Source: Sporomusa malonica
Lineage (GTDB): Bacteria; Bacillota; Negativicutes; Sporomusales; Sporomusaceae
Direction: 5' to 3' (one strand)
Length of the DNA stretch: 64,000 nt
Assembly (NCBI RefSeq): GCF_041428715.1
Contig: NZ_CP155572.1
A program made the translations under genes and the position numbers. The notes under the pieces are model-generated. The model saw only the letters and a program-made list of their open reading frames with translations, was not told the DNA's origin and did not search any database. Positions 16,722-24,551 of the stretch are shown in pieces. Position 1 is the stretch's first letter. Each line of letters starts with the position of its first letter.

Positions 16722-18427
16722 TATTTCCTTTCTGCCGGCGGGTATTTGGTTATGACGACTGGCCGGTAAGATATATTGTACGCCTGGCCTTCCCTGGACA
16801 CGATGGTGTGTTTCAGGAAATCGGCGTCATCACGGTTAGGAAAATCTGCCCGGCAGTGACTGCCGCGGCTTTCTTTCCGGTTAAGGGCTCCGAGAACAAC
16901 AGTTTTAGCCACAGTGAGCATACTGCCAAGTTCAATGTAGTTGACGAAGGCTGTATTGTAAATCTTGTTTTGGTCAGGTACTTCGATAGCCTGATATTCT
17001 GTCATCAGACGATCCACTACCTTCAGCGCTTCTTCCATTTCGGCACCTGTACGGAATACGCCGACATTGTTCCACATAATCTCGGCCAGGCGGTCACGGA
17101 TGGCCGAGGTAGAAATACCGGTGTTGCGGGTGGTGACAGCATCGAACTTGGCTTCCCAGGCTTGTGCTGCCTGGTTAACAGGGCTCTGATTGACAGCCGG
17201 GCGCTTTCTGGCGCATTCAGACGCGCCTTGACCGGCAAATTTGCCAAAAGCCACGATATCAGCCAGTGAGTTGCCGCCAAGGCGGTTAGCGCCATGGACT
17301 GAGATACAGGCGGCCTCACCGGCGGCGAAGATACCCTCAACAGCTGTTGCACAGGTACGGTAGTCGATTACGTCAATGCCGCCCATGGAGTAGTGACAGC
17401 TTGGGCGGATAGGGATAGGCTGTTCAATGGGATCAACTTGTTCGAAGGTGATGGCCAGATCGCGAATCTGGGGCAGGCGTTCCAGGATTTTTTCGCGTCC
17501 TAAATGGCGCAAATCCAGTTGAACGTAGGCGCTCAGACCCTCGCCAAAGCCGCGTCCCTCCTTTATTTCAGTCTCAATGGCTTGCGAGACAAGGTCGCGG
17601 GTAGCAAGTTCCATTTTCTCCGGCGCATAGCGGGACATGAAGCGTTCGCCTTTATTGTTCAGGAGGTAACCGCCTTCACCACGGGAGGCTTCTGACATCA
17701 AAATGCCAGTGCCGGCGAGGCCGGTAGGGTGAAATTGAACAAATTCAGGGTCTTTGATGGGGACGCCAGCATCAAAGCAAGCGCCAATACCGTCACCAGT
17801 TGAGGTAAACGGGTTGGTAGTGCGGAGCCAGTACATGCGGCCAGCGCCGCCTGTAGCTACAACAATGGCTTTTGCTGCAATGGGAACAAAACGCCCACCC
17901 TTTAAGTCATAGGCAACAACACCGCATAGCTTGCCTTCCTCTGTGACGATTTGCAGCAGATACCATTCAGACAGCACCTTTACGCCATGCTTCAGGCACT
18001 GTTCATAAAGTGTGTGCAAAATGACATGACCGGTCACATCTGCCGAGAAGCAGGTCCGGGGTGAGGAGGCACCGCCGAAGTTGCGCTGCGCTATCCGGCC
18101 TTGTGTGTCACGGGAGAAAGGAACGCCGAAGTAGTCAAGTTCCCGGATTGCATCAGGCATGTTACTGATAAAATGCTCAATGGCATCCTGGTCGCCCAGA
18201 TAGTCGCTGCCTTTTACTGTGTCGAAAATATGTTTTTCGATTGAGTCATTAGGATCGGCATTCTGCAGCGAACCGTTGATGCCGCCCTGAGCACAGCCTG
18301 TGGCCGAGCGGGTAGGGAACATTTTAGTCATCAGACCAACTGAGAGGCCTTGCTGACGACCGGCTTCCAGGGCGGCCCGCATTCCCGAGCCGCCGCTGCC
18401 GATAACGAGTACGTCAAAGTTAAGCAT
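16718..18427 (-). CDS. frdA: Fumarate reductase flavoprotein subunit, non-covalent FAD
   Basis: A 569-residue FAD enzyme of the succinate dehydrogenase/fumarate reductase family. The Rossmann dinucleotide site GSGGSG is at residues 10-15. Active-site segments FHPTGL, SRGEGG and HYSMGG are intact. The position of the His that carries covalent FAD in SdhA/FrdA (RSHT) is Ala42 here (TRSATGCAQGG), so FAD must be held non-covalently. In E. coli FrdA, loss of that His spares fumarate reduction but abolishes succinate oxidation, so the enzyme probably runs toward succinate. There is no Tat signal, so it is cytosolic. It is encoded after the fumarase genes and before the iron-sulfur subunit. Confidence 0.92.
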   Translation of the reverse strand: MLNFDVLVIGSGGSGMRAALEAGRQQGLSVGLMTKMFPTRSATGCAQGGINGSLQNADPNDSIEKHIFDTVKGSDYLGDQDAIEHFISNMPDAIRELDYFGVPFSRDTQGRIAQRNFGGASSPRTCFSADVTGHVILHTLYEQCLKHGVKVLSEWYLLQIVTEEGKLCGVVAYDLKGGRFVPIAAKAIVVATGGAGRMYWLRTTNPFTSTGDGIGACFDAGVPIKDPEFVQFHPTGLAGTGILMSEASRGEGGYLLNNKGERFMSRYAPEKMELATRDLVSQAIETEIKEGRGFGEGLSAYVQLDLRHLGREKILERLPQIRDLAITFEQVDPIEQPIPIRPSCHYSMGGIDVIDYRTCATAVEGIFAAGEAACISVHGANRLGGNSLADIVAFGKFAGQGASECARKRPAVNQSPVNQAAQAWEAKFDAVTTRNTGISTSAIRDRLAEIMWNNVGVFRTGAEMEEALKVVDRLMTEYQAIEVPDQNKIYNTAFVNYIELGSMLTVAKTVVLGALNRKESRGSHCRADFPNRDDADFLKHTIVSREGQAYNISYRPVVITKYPPAERKY

Positions 18428-18448
18428 TATTCACCTCAAGGATATATA

Positions 18449-19006
18449 TTAATCTTGGCGGTAAGTCTTTTGACCTACATGATAGAAGTTACGACCTGTG
18501 CTATCAATTGCTACGATGGCGGGAAAATCTACTACTTCCATACGAGCTAGCGCTTCGGGGCCAAGATCGCCGTAAGCAACTACTTCATAAGATTTAATTG
18601 TTTTTGATATAAGAGCTGCTGCACCACCTGTGGTAACAAGGTAAGCAACGCCATTTTTCTTCATGCTGTCTACAACAGCGTCAGACCGGTAGCCTTTTCC
18701 GATCATGCCTTTGAGGCCTTTGTCCAGTAGACGTGGCGCATAGGCGTCCATCCGGCCGCTGGTGGTGGGGCCGGCAGAGCCAATCGGTTCACCCGGCTTA
18801 GCTGGCGAGGGGCCAACATAGTAGACCATTTGTCCGGTGAAATCCACAGGCAGCTCTTCGCCCCGGTCAAGGGCCTCAACCATGCATTTATGAGCCGCAT
18901 CGCGTGCAGCGTAGATTACACCGGTGATAAGGACACTATCCCCAGCGTTTAAGTTTTTAATTGTTTCGTCGGTAAGTGGTGTAGTAATACGAATTTGTTC
19001 GGCCAT
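18449..19006 (-). CDS. Class I fumarase (or tartrate dehydratase) beta subunit
   Basis: A 185-residue C-terminal half of an iron-sulfur hydro-lyase that interconverts malate and fumarate. It shows GPTTSGRMD (about residues 83-91) and KGYRSD (about 103-108), the substrate-binding and catalytic motifs of FumA/TtdB proteins. It follows the alpha subunit by 13 bases, so the two form one enzyme. TtdAB (L-tartrate) and two-subunit fumarases cannot be separated from sequence by eye; linkage to a fumarate reductase makes fumarase the better guess. Confidence 0.9.
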   Translation of the reverse strand: MAEQIRITTPLTDETIKNLNAGDSVLITGVIYAARDAAHKCMVEALDRGEELPVDFTGQMVYYVGPSPAKPGEPIGSAGPTTSGRMDAYAPRLLDKGLKGMIGKGYRSDAVVDSMKKNGVAYLVTTGGAAALISKTIKSYEVVAYGDLGPEALARMEVVDFPAIVAIDSTGRNFYHVGQKTYRQD

Positions 19007-19019
19007 GTTCTCGTCTCCC

Positions 19020-19865
19020 TTACAGTACTACTTCTGCATGCCTGGTAGCATGACAGTTAATGTTTACGGCTACAGGCAGGCTTGCAATGTGGGTAGGATA
19101 CCACTCAATGTTTACGGCCAAGGCTGTAACGCGGCCACCAAGACCTTGAGGTCCAATACCTGTTTTGTTAATAAGCTCCAATAGTTCGCCTTCAAGTTTG
19201 GCATAGTCAGGATGGTCATTCTGCTTGGTTATCGGACGAATCAGGGCTTTCTTGGCAAGATATGCTGACTTTTCCATAGTACCGCCGATGCCTACACCTA
19301 CTACCATAGGTGGACATGGGTTTGAGCCAGCATTTTCAATTGTTTCGACAATAAATTTCTTTACTCCTGCCACACCATCGGCTGGTACAAGCATTTTAAG
19401 GGCGCTCTTGTTTTCGCTGCCAGCCCCTTTGGGAGCAAGGACAATTTTAATTTGGTCGCCTGGAACGTTTTCAATATGGATAATGGCAGGGGTATTGTCG
19501 CCGGTATTCTTACGGTTGAACAGCGGCTCGGCAACAGCCGACTTGCGTAAATATCCCTCGGTATAGCCTTTGGCTACACCGGCATTAATTGCTGTCTCCA
19601 ATGTACTGCCCTCGATGCTGACATCTTGCCCTAATTCAACAAAGATTACAGCAAGCCCGGTATCTTGGCACATAGGCTTGGCTTCATCTCTGGCAATACA
19701 GGCGTTTTTAATAATCTGGTCAAAGATTTCCTTGCCTAGTGGCGACTCTTCTTTCTCTTTACCTTCGATTAAGGCGTTGAAAACATCCTCAGATAAATAA
19801 TAATTGGCGTCAATCGCCAATTTGGCAACTGCATCAGTGATTTGCTGTGCTTGGATTGTACGCAT
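19020..19865 (-). CDS. Class I fumarase (or tartrate dehydratase) alpha subunit
   Basis: A 281-residue subunit carrying the oxygen-sensitive 4Fe-4S cluster used as Lewis acid in hydration/dehydration. The cluster Cys lie in MCQDTG (about residue 65), NPCPP (about 183) and NINCHATRH (near 270). Length and motif order match the N-terminal half of FumA and TtdA. It is paired with the beta subunit just downstream and preceded by the dicarboxylate transporter gene, all on one strand. Confidence 0.92.
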   Translation of the reverse strand: MRTIQAQQITDAVAKLAIDANYYLSEDVFNALIEGKEKEESPLGKEIFDQIIKNACIARDEAKPMCQDTGLAVIFVELGQDVSIEGSTLETAINAGVAKGYTEGYLRKSAVAEPLFNRKNTGDNTPAIIHIENVPGDQIKIVLAPKGAGSENKSALKMLVPADGVAGVKKFIVETIENAGSNPCPPMVVGVGIGGTMEKSAYLAKKALIRPITKQNDHPDYAKLEGELLELINKTGIGPQGLGGRVTALAVNIEWYPTHIASLPVAVNINCHATRHAEVVL

Positions 19866-19936
19866 GACAATATCTCCTCTCCACTATTAGGACATCAATA
19901 TAAAGTAGACTTAGCTTCAGATAAATGAATTCGGTA

Positions 19937-21340
19937 TTACCAAAGGCCGAGGACTTTCCACCACATGGACCCTAAGCCCACCCAAATAACCAGGTTGATA
20001 ATAGATACCATAAAACCAAGCCGCCACCAAGTACCTTGGTCGACATAACCGGCACCGAAGTAGATGGGAGATGGACCGGCGGCATAGTGAGTAAGCGACA
20101 TACAGAGGTTGGACATAAAGGCTAGTGCTAGGGCCACCAAATAAGGGGGCGCACCGGCAGCAACGGCTACCGCAATAAAGGCAGGATACATGGCCGTGAT
20201 ATGTGCAGTCAGGCTGGCGAAAGCGTAGTGCGCATACAGGTAAACGACAGTAAGGACAATAAAGGCCTGCAGCCAGGGGATACCAACAATGCTGGCTGCC
20301 ATGGTTTTGGCAAACCAGGGAATGAAGCCAAGCTTGGAGAGATAATCGGCCAGGCCGACAAGGGCACCCATCCAGATAAGGGTATCCCAAGCTCCTTTTT
20401 CATCAAGAACATCTTTCCACTCAAGCACCTGGGTGGCTAGCATGACAACAACGGCTAAGAGGGCGACAACAGTGGCATCAATCTTGGTGTACTGGGAAGT
20501 ACTCCAGAGAATAAGCGCGCCGACAAATACCAGGGCGACAATTTTCTCGCCCCAGGACATTGGACCCATATTTTGAAGCTCTTTTGCCGCCAGAGCTTTA
20601 GCCTCTGGTGTCTTCTTAATCTCGGGGGGGTAGAACTTGTACAGGAAGTACGGAACTACGAGAATGGAGATTAGACCCGGGACGACAGAAGCTAAAGCCC
20701 ACTGACCCCAGCTAAGCTGGATATTCAGAGTTTTGGCGGCAAGCAGGGCAATTAAGGGGTTACCGGCCATCGAGGTCATGAACATGGCCGAAGTGATGGC
20801 ATTGCCTTGGTAGGTTGTCTGCATGAGATAACTGCCGACTTTGCGAGCCGTTGGACCAGGTTCAGAGCCAAAGGCTGTGCAGAGACTGCGGACAATGGGG
20901 AAAAGAATGCCGCCAGCGCGCGCTGTGTTTGACGGGGTGGCTGGGCTGATAATCAGGTCGCTTAGTACAAGCGTATAACCTAATTTCAGCGTGCTGTCGC
21001 CAATTGCTTTTATAAGTATAAAGGCAATGCGGCGTCCAAGACCGGTTTTAATAAACCCTTTGGCAAACAAAAAGGCGGCAACAATGAGCCAGATAGTAGT
21101 GTTAGCGAATCCACTAATGGCTTCGGCCGGTTTGAGAACGCCGACAAGTGCTGTAAACGTTACACTAGCAAGCGCTACGGCACCAATCGGGAGCGGCTGG
21201 AGAATGAATCCGAAGATAGTGGCAACAAAAATGGCCATCAAATGCCAGGCTTCCGGCTTGAGCCCTTGCGGCACCGGCAAGAACCAGAGGACAGCGCCCA
21301 AGACCACAACGGCTAGGGCTTTCATGAGTTTACTGTTCAT
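19937..21340 (-). CDS. DASS-family dicarboxylate transporter (malate or tartrate/succinate antiporter)
   Basis: A 467-residue membrane protein with about 12 spans of the divalent anion:sodium symporter family, close to CitT/TtdT/YflS. The family's two substrate-contact motifs are visible as SPATPSNTARAGG (about residue 132) and the later SLTHYAAGPSPIYFG (about 413). First gene of the operon, it probably brings in malate, fumarate or tartrate in exchange for succinate made by the downstream enzymes. AGGAGG lies 12 bases before the ATG. A LysR gene is divergent. Confidence 0.88.
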   Translation of the reverse strand: MNSKLMKALAVVVLGAVLWFLPVPQGLKPEAWHLMAIFVATIFGFILQPLPIGAVALASVTFTALVGVLKPAEAISGFANTTIWLIVAAFLFAKGFIKTGLGRRIAFILIKAIGDSTLKLGYTLVLSDLIISPATPSNTARAGGILFPIVRSLCTAFGSEPGPTARKVGSYLMQTTYQGNAITSAMFMTSMAGNPLIALLAAKTLNIQLSWGQWALASVVPGLISILVVPYFLYKFYPPEIKKTPEAKALAAKELQNMGPMSWGEKIVALVFVGALILWSTSQYTKIDATVVALLAVVVMLATQVLEWKDVLDEKGAWDTLIWMGALVGLADYLSKLGFIPWFAKTMAASIVGIPWLQAFIVLTVVYLYAHYAFASLTAHITAMYPAFIAVAVAAGAPPYLVALALAFMSNLCMSLTHYAAGPSPIYFGAGYVDQGTWWRLGFMVSIINLVIWVGLGSMWWKVLGLW

Positions 21341-21447
21341 ACAAAAACAATTCCTCCTGATAATGTATTTTTCGATGATTTTGATAACAGTCTAGTTATA
21401 CTTTAGCACTGGTACATAAGTAATCAAAATATTAATAATCTATGGTA

Positions 21448-21466
21448 CAATAGGTAGTAACTATTG
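21448..21466. promoter_or_regulatory. Probable LysR-type operator between transporter operon and lysR
   Basis: CAATAG-N7-CTATTG is an interrupted palindrome of the T-N11-A class in the divergent 143-bp gap, right before the LysR start. The position fits autoregulation plus control of the dicarboxylate operon. Confidence 0.45.
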
Positions 21467-21483
21467 GGATGGGAGGATATACC

Positions 21484-22392
21484 GTGGAACTGCGCCAACT
21501 TGAATATTTTCAAGCCGTCAGCCGATTGCAAAATTTCACAAGAGCTGCCGAAGAACTGCACGTAGCTCAGCCATCAATTACTAACTCCATACAAAAGCTG
21601 GAGGAGGAGTTGGGGGTCCTCCTGTTTGACCGCAGCCAGAAAAAAGTCAGCCTAACTGCAGAAGGAAAGGCTTTTTATGCCAGAATAGAAAAAATTCTGT
21701 TTGACATTCGCCAGTCTATTCATGAAATGGAGGACTTCCGCAAATTAAACAAAGGCACAATTAAGTTTGCGGCACCGCCGATGATTGGGGCCTATCTATT
21801 CCCCGATATTTTTAATCTTTTTAAGACTGCTTATCCAAATTTGGATTTAGTAGTGTATGAAGAAGGGTCTCTGGCTGCGCGGGCGATGTTGGAAAGGGAA
21901 GAATTAGATTTAGGCATGATTATACTTCCTGAGTGTGCAACCATGCTAAATACTGTACCAATTACCCAAGAAGAGATTATGCTCTGTTTGTCGCCTAAAC
22001 ACCATTTAAGTACCGCCAAGGTGGTTGATTTTAACCAATTACAAGAAGAGCCCTTTGTTCTGCTAAAGGAAGAATTCTTTCATCGGCAGCTGGTGCTTGA
22101 CGAATGTGCCCGCCACGGCTTTGCCCCCCATATTGTGTTTTCGTCCAATCAGATTGAAACGATTAAGGCTATGGTGGCCAGCAATGTAGGTGTTTCCTTT
22201 CTCATGAACATGGTAGTTCGCAACCATCCTAACCTGGTTGGCGTATCACTTGCTGAGCCGCTGTCAATCACGATTGGTCTAGCCTGGAAAAAGGGCAAAT
22301 ATCTATCAAAGGCGGCTCAAGCCTTTAGCGATTTTATTGTTTCTTATGCAAAGTCTCCCAGCTTCCGGGGGAAGGGAACTAAGAGCGAATAG
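21484..22392 (+). CDS. LysR-family regulator of the dicarboxylate/fumarate operon
   Basis: A 302-residue LysR protein: winged helix-turn-helix at residues 1-60 and effector domain from about 90. The start is the GTG at 21484 (MELRQLEYFQ, the usual LysR start), seven bases after GGGAGG; the open frame reaches an ATG at 21469 that overlaps this site. It is divergent from the antiporter-fumarase-fumarate reductase operon, the typical layout for a LysR activator and its target. It shares its subfamily with the regulator at 2882-3763. Confidence 0.9.
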   Translation: MELRQLEYFQAVSRLQNFTRAAEELHVAQPSITNSIQKLEEELGVLLFDRSQKKVSLTAEGKAFYARIEKILFDIRQSIHEMEDFRKLNKGTIKFAAPPMIGAYLFPDIFNLFKTAYPNLDLVVYEEGSLAARAMLEREELDLGMIILPECATMLNTVPITQEEIMLCLSPKHHLSTAKVVDFNQLQEEPFVLLKEEFFHRQLVLDECARHGFAPHIVFSSNQIETIKAMVASNVGVSFLMNMVVRNHPNLVGVSLAEPLSITIGLAWKKGKYLSKAAQAFSDFIVSYAKSPSFRGKGTKSE

Positions 22393-22473
22393 AGTTACAT
22401 TATAGCAGATAGCTGTTGTCTTCTTCTCCACTTTTCGCATATATATGTTATAGGATGCGAAAGGGGGGGAATC

Positions 22474-23217
22474 ATGACACATATAGAACCATGGGATCGG
22501 CCCAATTATTGCACGGCGGGGTCTAGTACCGGCCCTAAATCGATTGTTGTACAGCAGGTGCTGGGTGCACGGGAGGTTCAAAAATCGATTGATATTCATG
22601 TGGTCGTTCCGCCGCGAAAACCAGGTATTGAGCAAATTGTAGATGTTTTTGTTAAAAAGCTGCACATTACCAGCGTGGATGTTATTCCCAATAAAGTAAT
22701 TGTCAGAGGCGAATTTGAGGTTAAGGCTTTATATGTTGCCTGCCGGCCAAGGCAGCCTGTGCATGCTGTTGAAGTATGGCCTATCCGGTTTACTGCTTTT
22801 GCTGATATCAGAGGGGCGCGGCGGGGTATGGAGGCTGACGCCAGTGTTATGGTCGAGTTTGTGGATTATGATTGTGATGAACATACTCGCGCTCACTGGC
22901 ATAAGAAAAAAGGCCATGATTACGATGACTACGATGATGATTGTGACGACGATTATGATGATTACGACTGCGATTGCGATTACGATGACGACGATTATGA
23001 TGATGACTGTGATCATAAACATAAGCCGCCTAAAAAACATAAGTGCAAGCCTAAATGCGAACCTGAATGTGAGCATCATTGTAAACCACATAAAAAACCG
23101 CGCCGCTGCACCCGGAAATTTGACGTGTCAGTGGTATTGAGGATTACTGCGAAAGTAATGACAGACCGGGAAGTCATGTTATATCACCAGGGGCTACCGG
23201 TTAAACCAAAAGGGTAG
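22474..23217 (+). CDS. SPOCS (DUF3794) domain protein with Asp-rich and Cys/His-rich insert
   Basis: A 247-residue protein. Residues 30-130 match a SPOCS-type beta domain (IDIHVVVPPRKPGIEQIVDV, then KVIVRGEFEVKALYV), and the last strand (FDVSVVLRITAKV) returns at 216-228. Between them is a low-complexity insert: residues 149-180 are almost only Asp, Tyr and Cys, and 181-212 are Lys, His, Cys and Pro with a CxxxCxxxCxxxC run. The insert could bind metal ions. SPOCS proteins occur in spore-formers, some in the spore coat/SafA-SipL network; a spore-surface role is inference. GGGGGG ribosome-binding site; single gene with its own terminator. Confidence 0.8.
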   Translation: MTHIEPWDRPNYCTAGSSTGPKSIVVQQVLGAREVQKSIDIHVVVPPRKPGIEQIVDVFVKKLHITSVDVIPNKVIVRGEFEVKALYVACRPRQPVHAVEVWPIRFTAFADIRGARRGMEADASVMVEFVDYDCDEHTRAHWHKKKGHDYDDYDDDCDDDYDDYDCDCDYDDDDYDDDCDHKHKPPKKHKCKPKCEPECEHHCKPHKKPRRCTRKFDVSVVLRITAKVMTDREVMLYHQGLPVKPKG

Positions 23218-23243
23218 TAAATATCCTGCAAAGAGTGAATGTT

Positions 23244-23288
23244 GATCGTCTAAAGGCCCAAGCTTTTAGACGATCTCTCTTATTTATT
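23244..23288 (+). terminator. Terminator after the SPOCS gene
   Basis: GATCGTCTAAA (23244-23254) pairs with TTTAGACGATC (23265-23275) and is followed by the T-rich TCTCTTATTTATTT. Confidence 0.75.
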
Positions 23289-23399
23289 TGAAGCAAAGAG
23301 CTGTAACAAACAGTTCCATTGCAAAGTGTATATGGAATTGTTATCCAAAAATGGTATACTTTATATAGGTACTTCGAAAGCGAGGGAGTGTTGAATAAC

Positions 23400-24476
23400 A
23401 TGATATTTAAACAGGTAAATCCACATGCTTGCCGTACGTACTTTATCGGTAATGAGGAAAACAAAACTGCCATTCTCGTAGATCCTGTCATCGATCATTT
23501 TACCGATTACCTTGACTTATTAAAGGAGGAAGGTTTTACACTTACCCATGTTATTGATACCCATATTCATGCAGACCATATTTCTGCTGGGTCATCCCTA
23601 AGGGATGCAACTGGATGTGAATATGTGATGTACGAGACTTCGCCACCTAAGTGTGTCAGTATTCGTGTCAAAGATGGTGATGTTCTACAGCTTAATACAT
23701 TTGAGATTAAGGTGCTGCACACTCCTGGACACACCAAAGATTCTATCAGTCTTATTGTGAATGATAAACTCTTGACAGGCGATTTTCTTTTCCTTGATGA
23801 TGCTGGAGCCGGAAGAGATGATCTTCCAGGCGGTGATCCGGGTGACCATTGGGAGAGCTTACAAAAGTTGGATGAGCTTCCCGATAATCTAATGATCTAT
23901 CCTGCCCATGAATATAGAAACCGGCAGCCGTCTACGCTTGGACAGCAGCGTCAAAGTAATCCTCATCTACAAAAACGGAGTAAAGAAGAGTTTGTAAAAT
24001 ATCTTGAAGATCTCCGTCTTGGCCCTGCAGACTGGATGAAAGATGTTCTGCAGGCAAATTACGCATGTGCTAAGGACCCGAATGCGGCCTGGATTCCCAT
24101 CGATACCCCTGCCTGTGAAATCAAGGGAACCATGGAAAAGGGTGTAAACGAGCTGGAGGTTGAATACATAGGCGCCAAAACACTAAATAGCTGGCTGCAA
24201 ACAAATGAACGAGAGTTGCTGCTTATTGATGTACGGGAAAAACGTGAGCTCGCTGGCCTGTTAGGGCAGATTGAGGGGATTACCCACATTCCAATAGGTC
24301 AGTTGACAGGGAAACTTAAAGACCTAGAGGCGTATAAGCAGAAAGATATAGTGGTGGTTTGTCACTCTGGTGCCAGAGCTACTACCGGCGCTCAGATCCT
24401 GAAAAAGGCAGGTTTTGAAAAGGTAGTTGTCCTTGAAGGTGGTATGGCTTCATGGAAAGCCGGGCATGGTGAATAA
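23400..24476 (+). CDS. MBL-fold persulfide dioxygenase-like / rhodanese fusion
   Basis: A 358-residue fusion. Residues 1-240 are a glyoxalase-II/ETHE1-like metallo-beta-lactamase domain with the THIHADH metal motif (55-60), further ligands in HTPGHT and TGDFLF, and a closing PAHEY. Residues 270-355 are a rhodanese domain with the active-site loop CHSGARA. Such fusions handle glutathione- or thiol-persulfides and sulfur transfer. The ATG at 23400 starts the conserved domain; GGGAG is 11 bases before it. Single gene with a strong terminator. Confidence 0.85.
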   Translation: MIFKQVNPHACRTYFIGNEENKTAILVDPVIDHFTDYLDLLKEEGFTLTHVIDTHIHADHISAGSSLRDATGCEYVMYETSPPKCVSIRVKDGDVLQLNTFEIKVLHTPGHTKDSISLIVNDKLLTGDFLFLDDAGAGRDDLPGGDPGDHWESLQKLDELPDNLMIYPAHEYRNRQPSTLGQQRQSNPHLQKRSKEEFVKYLEDLRLGPADWMKDVLQANYACAKDPNAAWIPIDTPACEIKGTMEKGVNELEVEYIGAKTLNSWLQTNERELLLIDVREKRELAGLLGQIEGITHIPIGQLTGKLKDLEAYKQKDIVVVCHSGARATTGAQILKKAGFEKVVVLEGGMASWKAGHGE

Positions 24477-24488
24477 CTGAAACAAGCC

Positions 24489-24518
24489 AAAACGGCAGGA
24501 TTCTTATCCTGCCGTTTT
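24489..24518. terminator. Bidirectional terminator
   Basis: A perfect 13-bp stem, AAAACGGCAGGAT with ATCCTGCCGTTTT, around TCTT, between the MBL-rhodanese gene and the convergent permease gene. Confidence 0.88.
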
Positions 24519-24551
24519 GGGAATGTTGCCAGATGGCTAATTTTTTTCAAG

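Noticed and set aside
22700..23140. Overlapping open frames on both strands across the Asp-rich region
   Set aside because: They are by-products of GAT/GAC codon repeats in the SPOCS gene (Met/Ile/Thr-rich or Ile/Val-rich translations) and have no ribosome-binding site.
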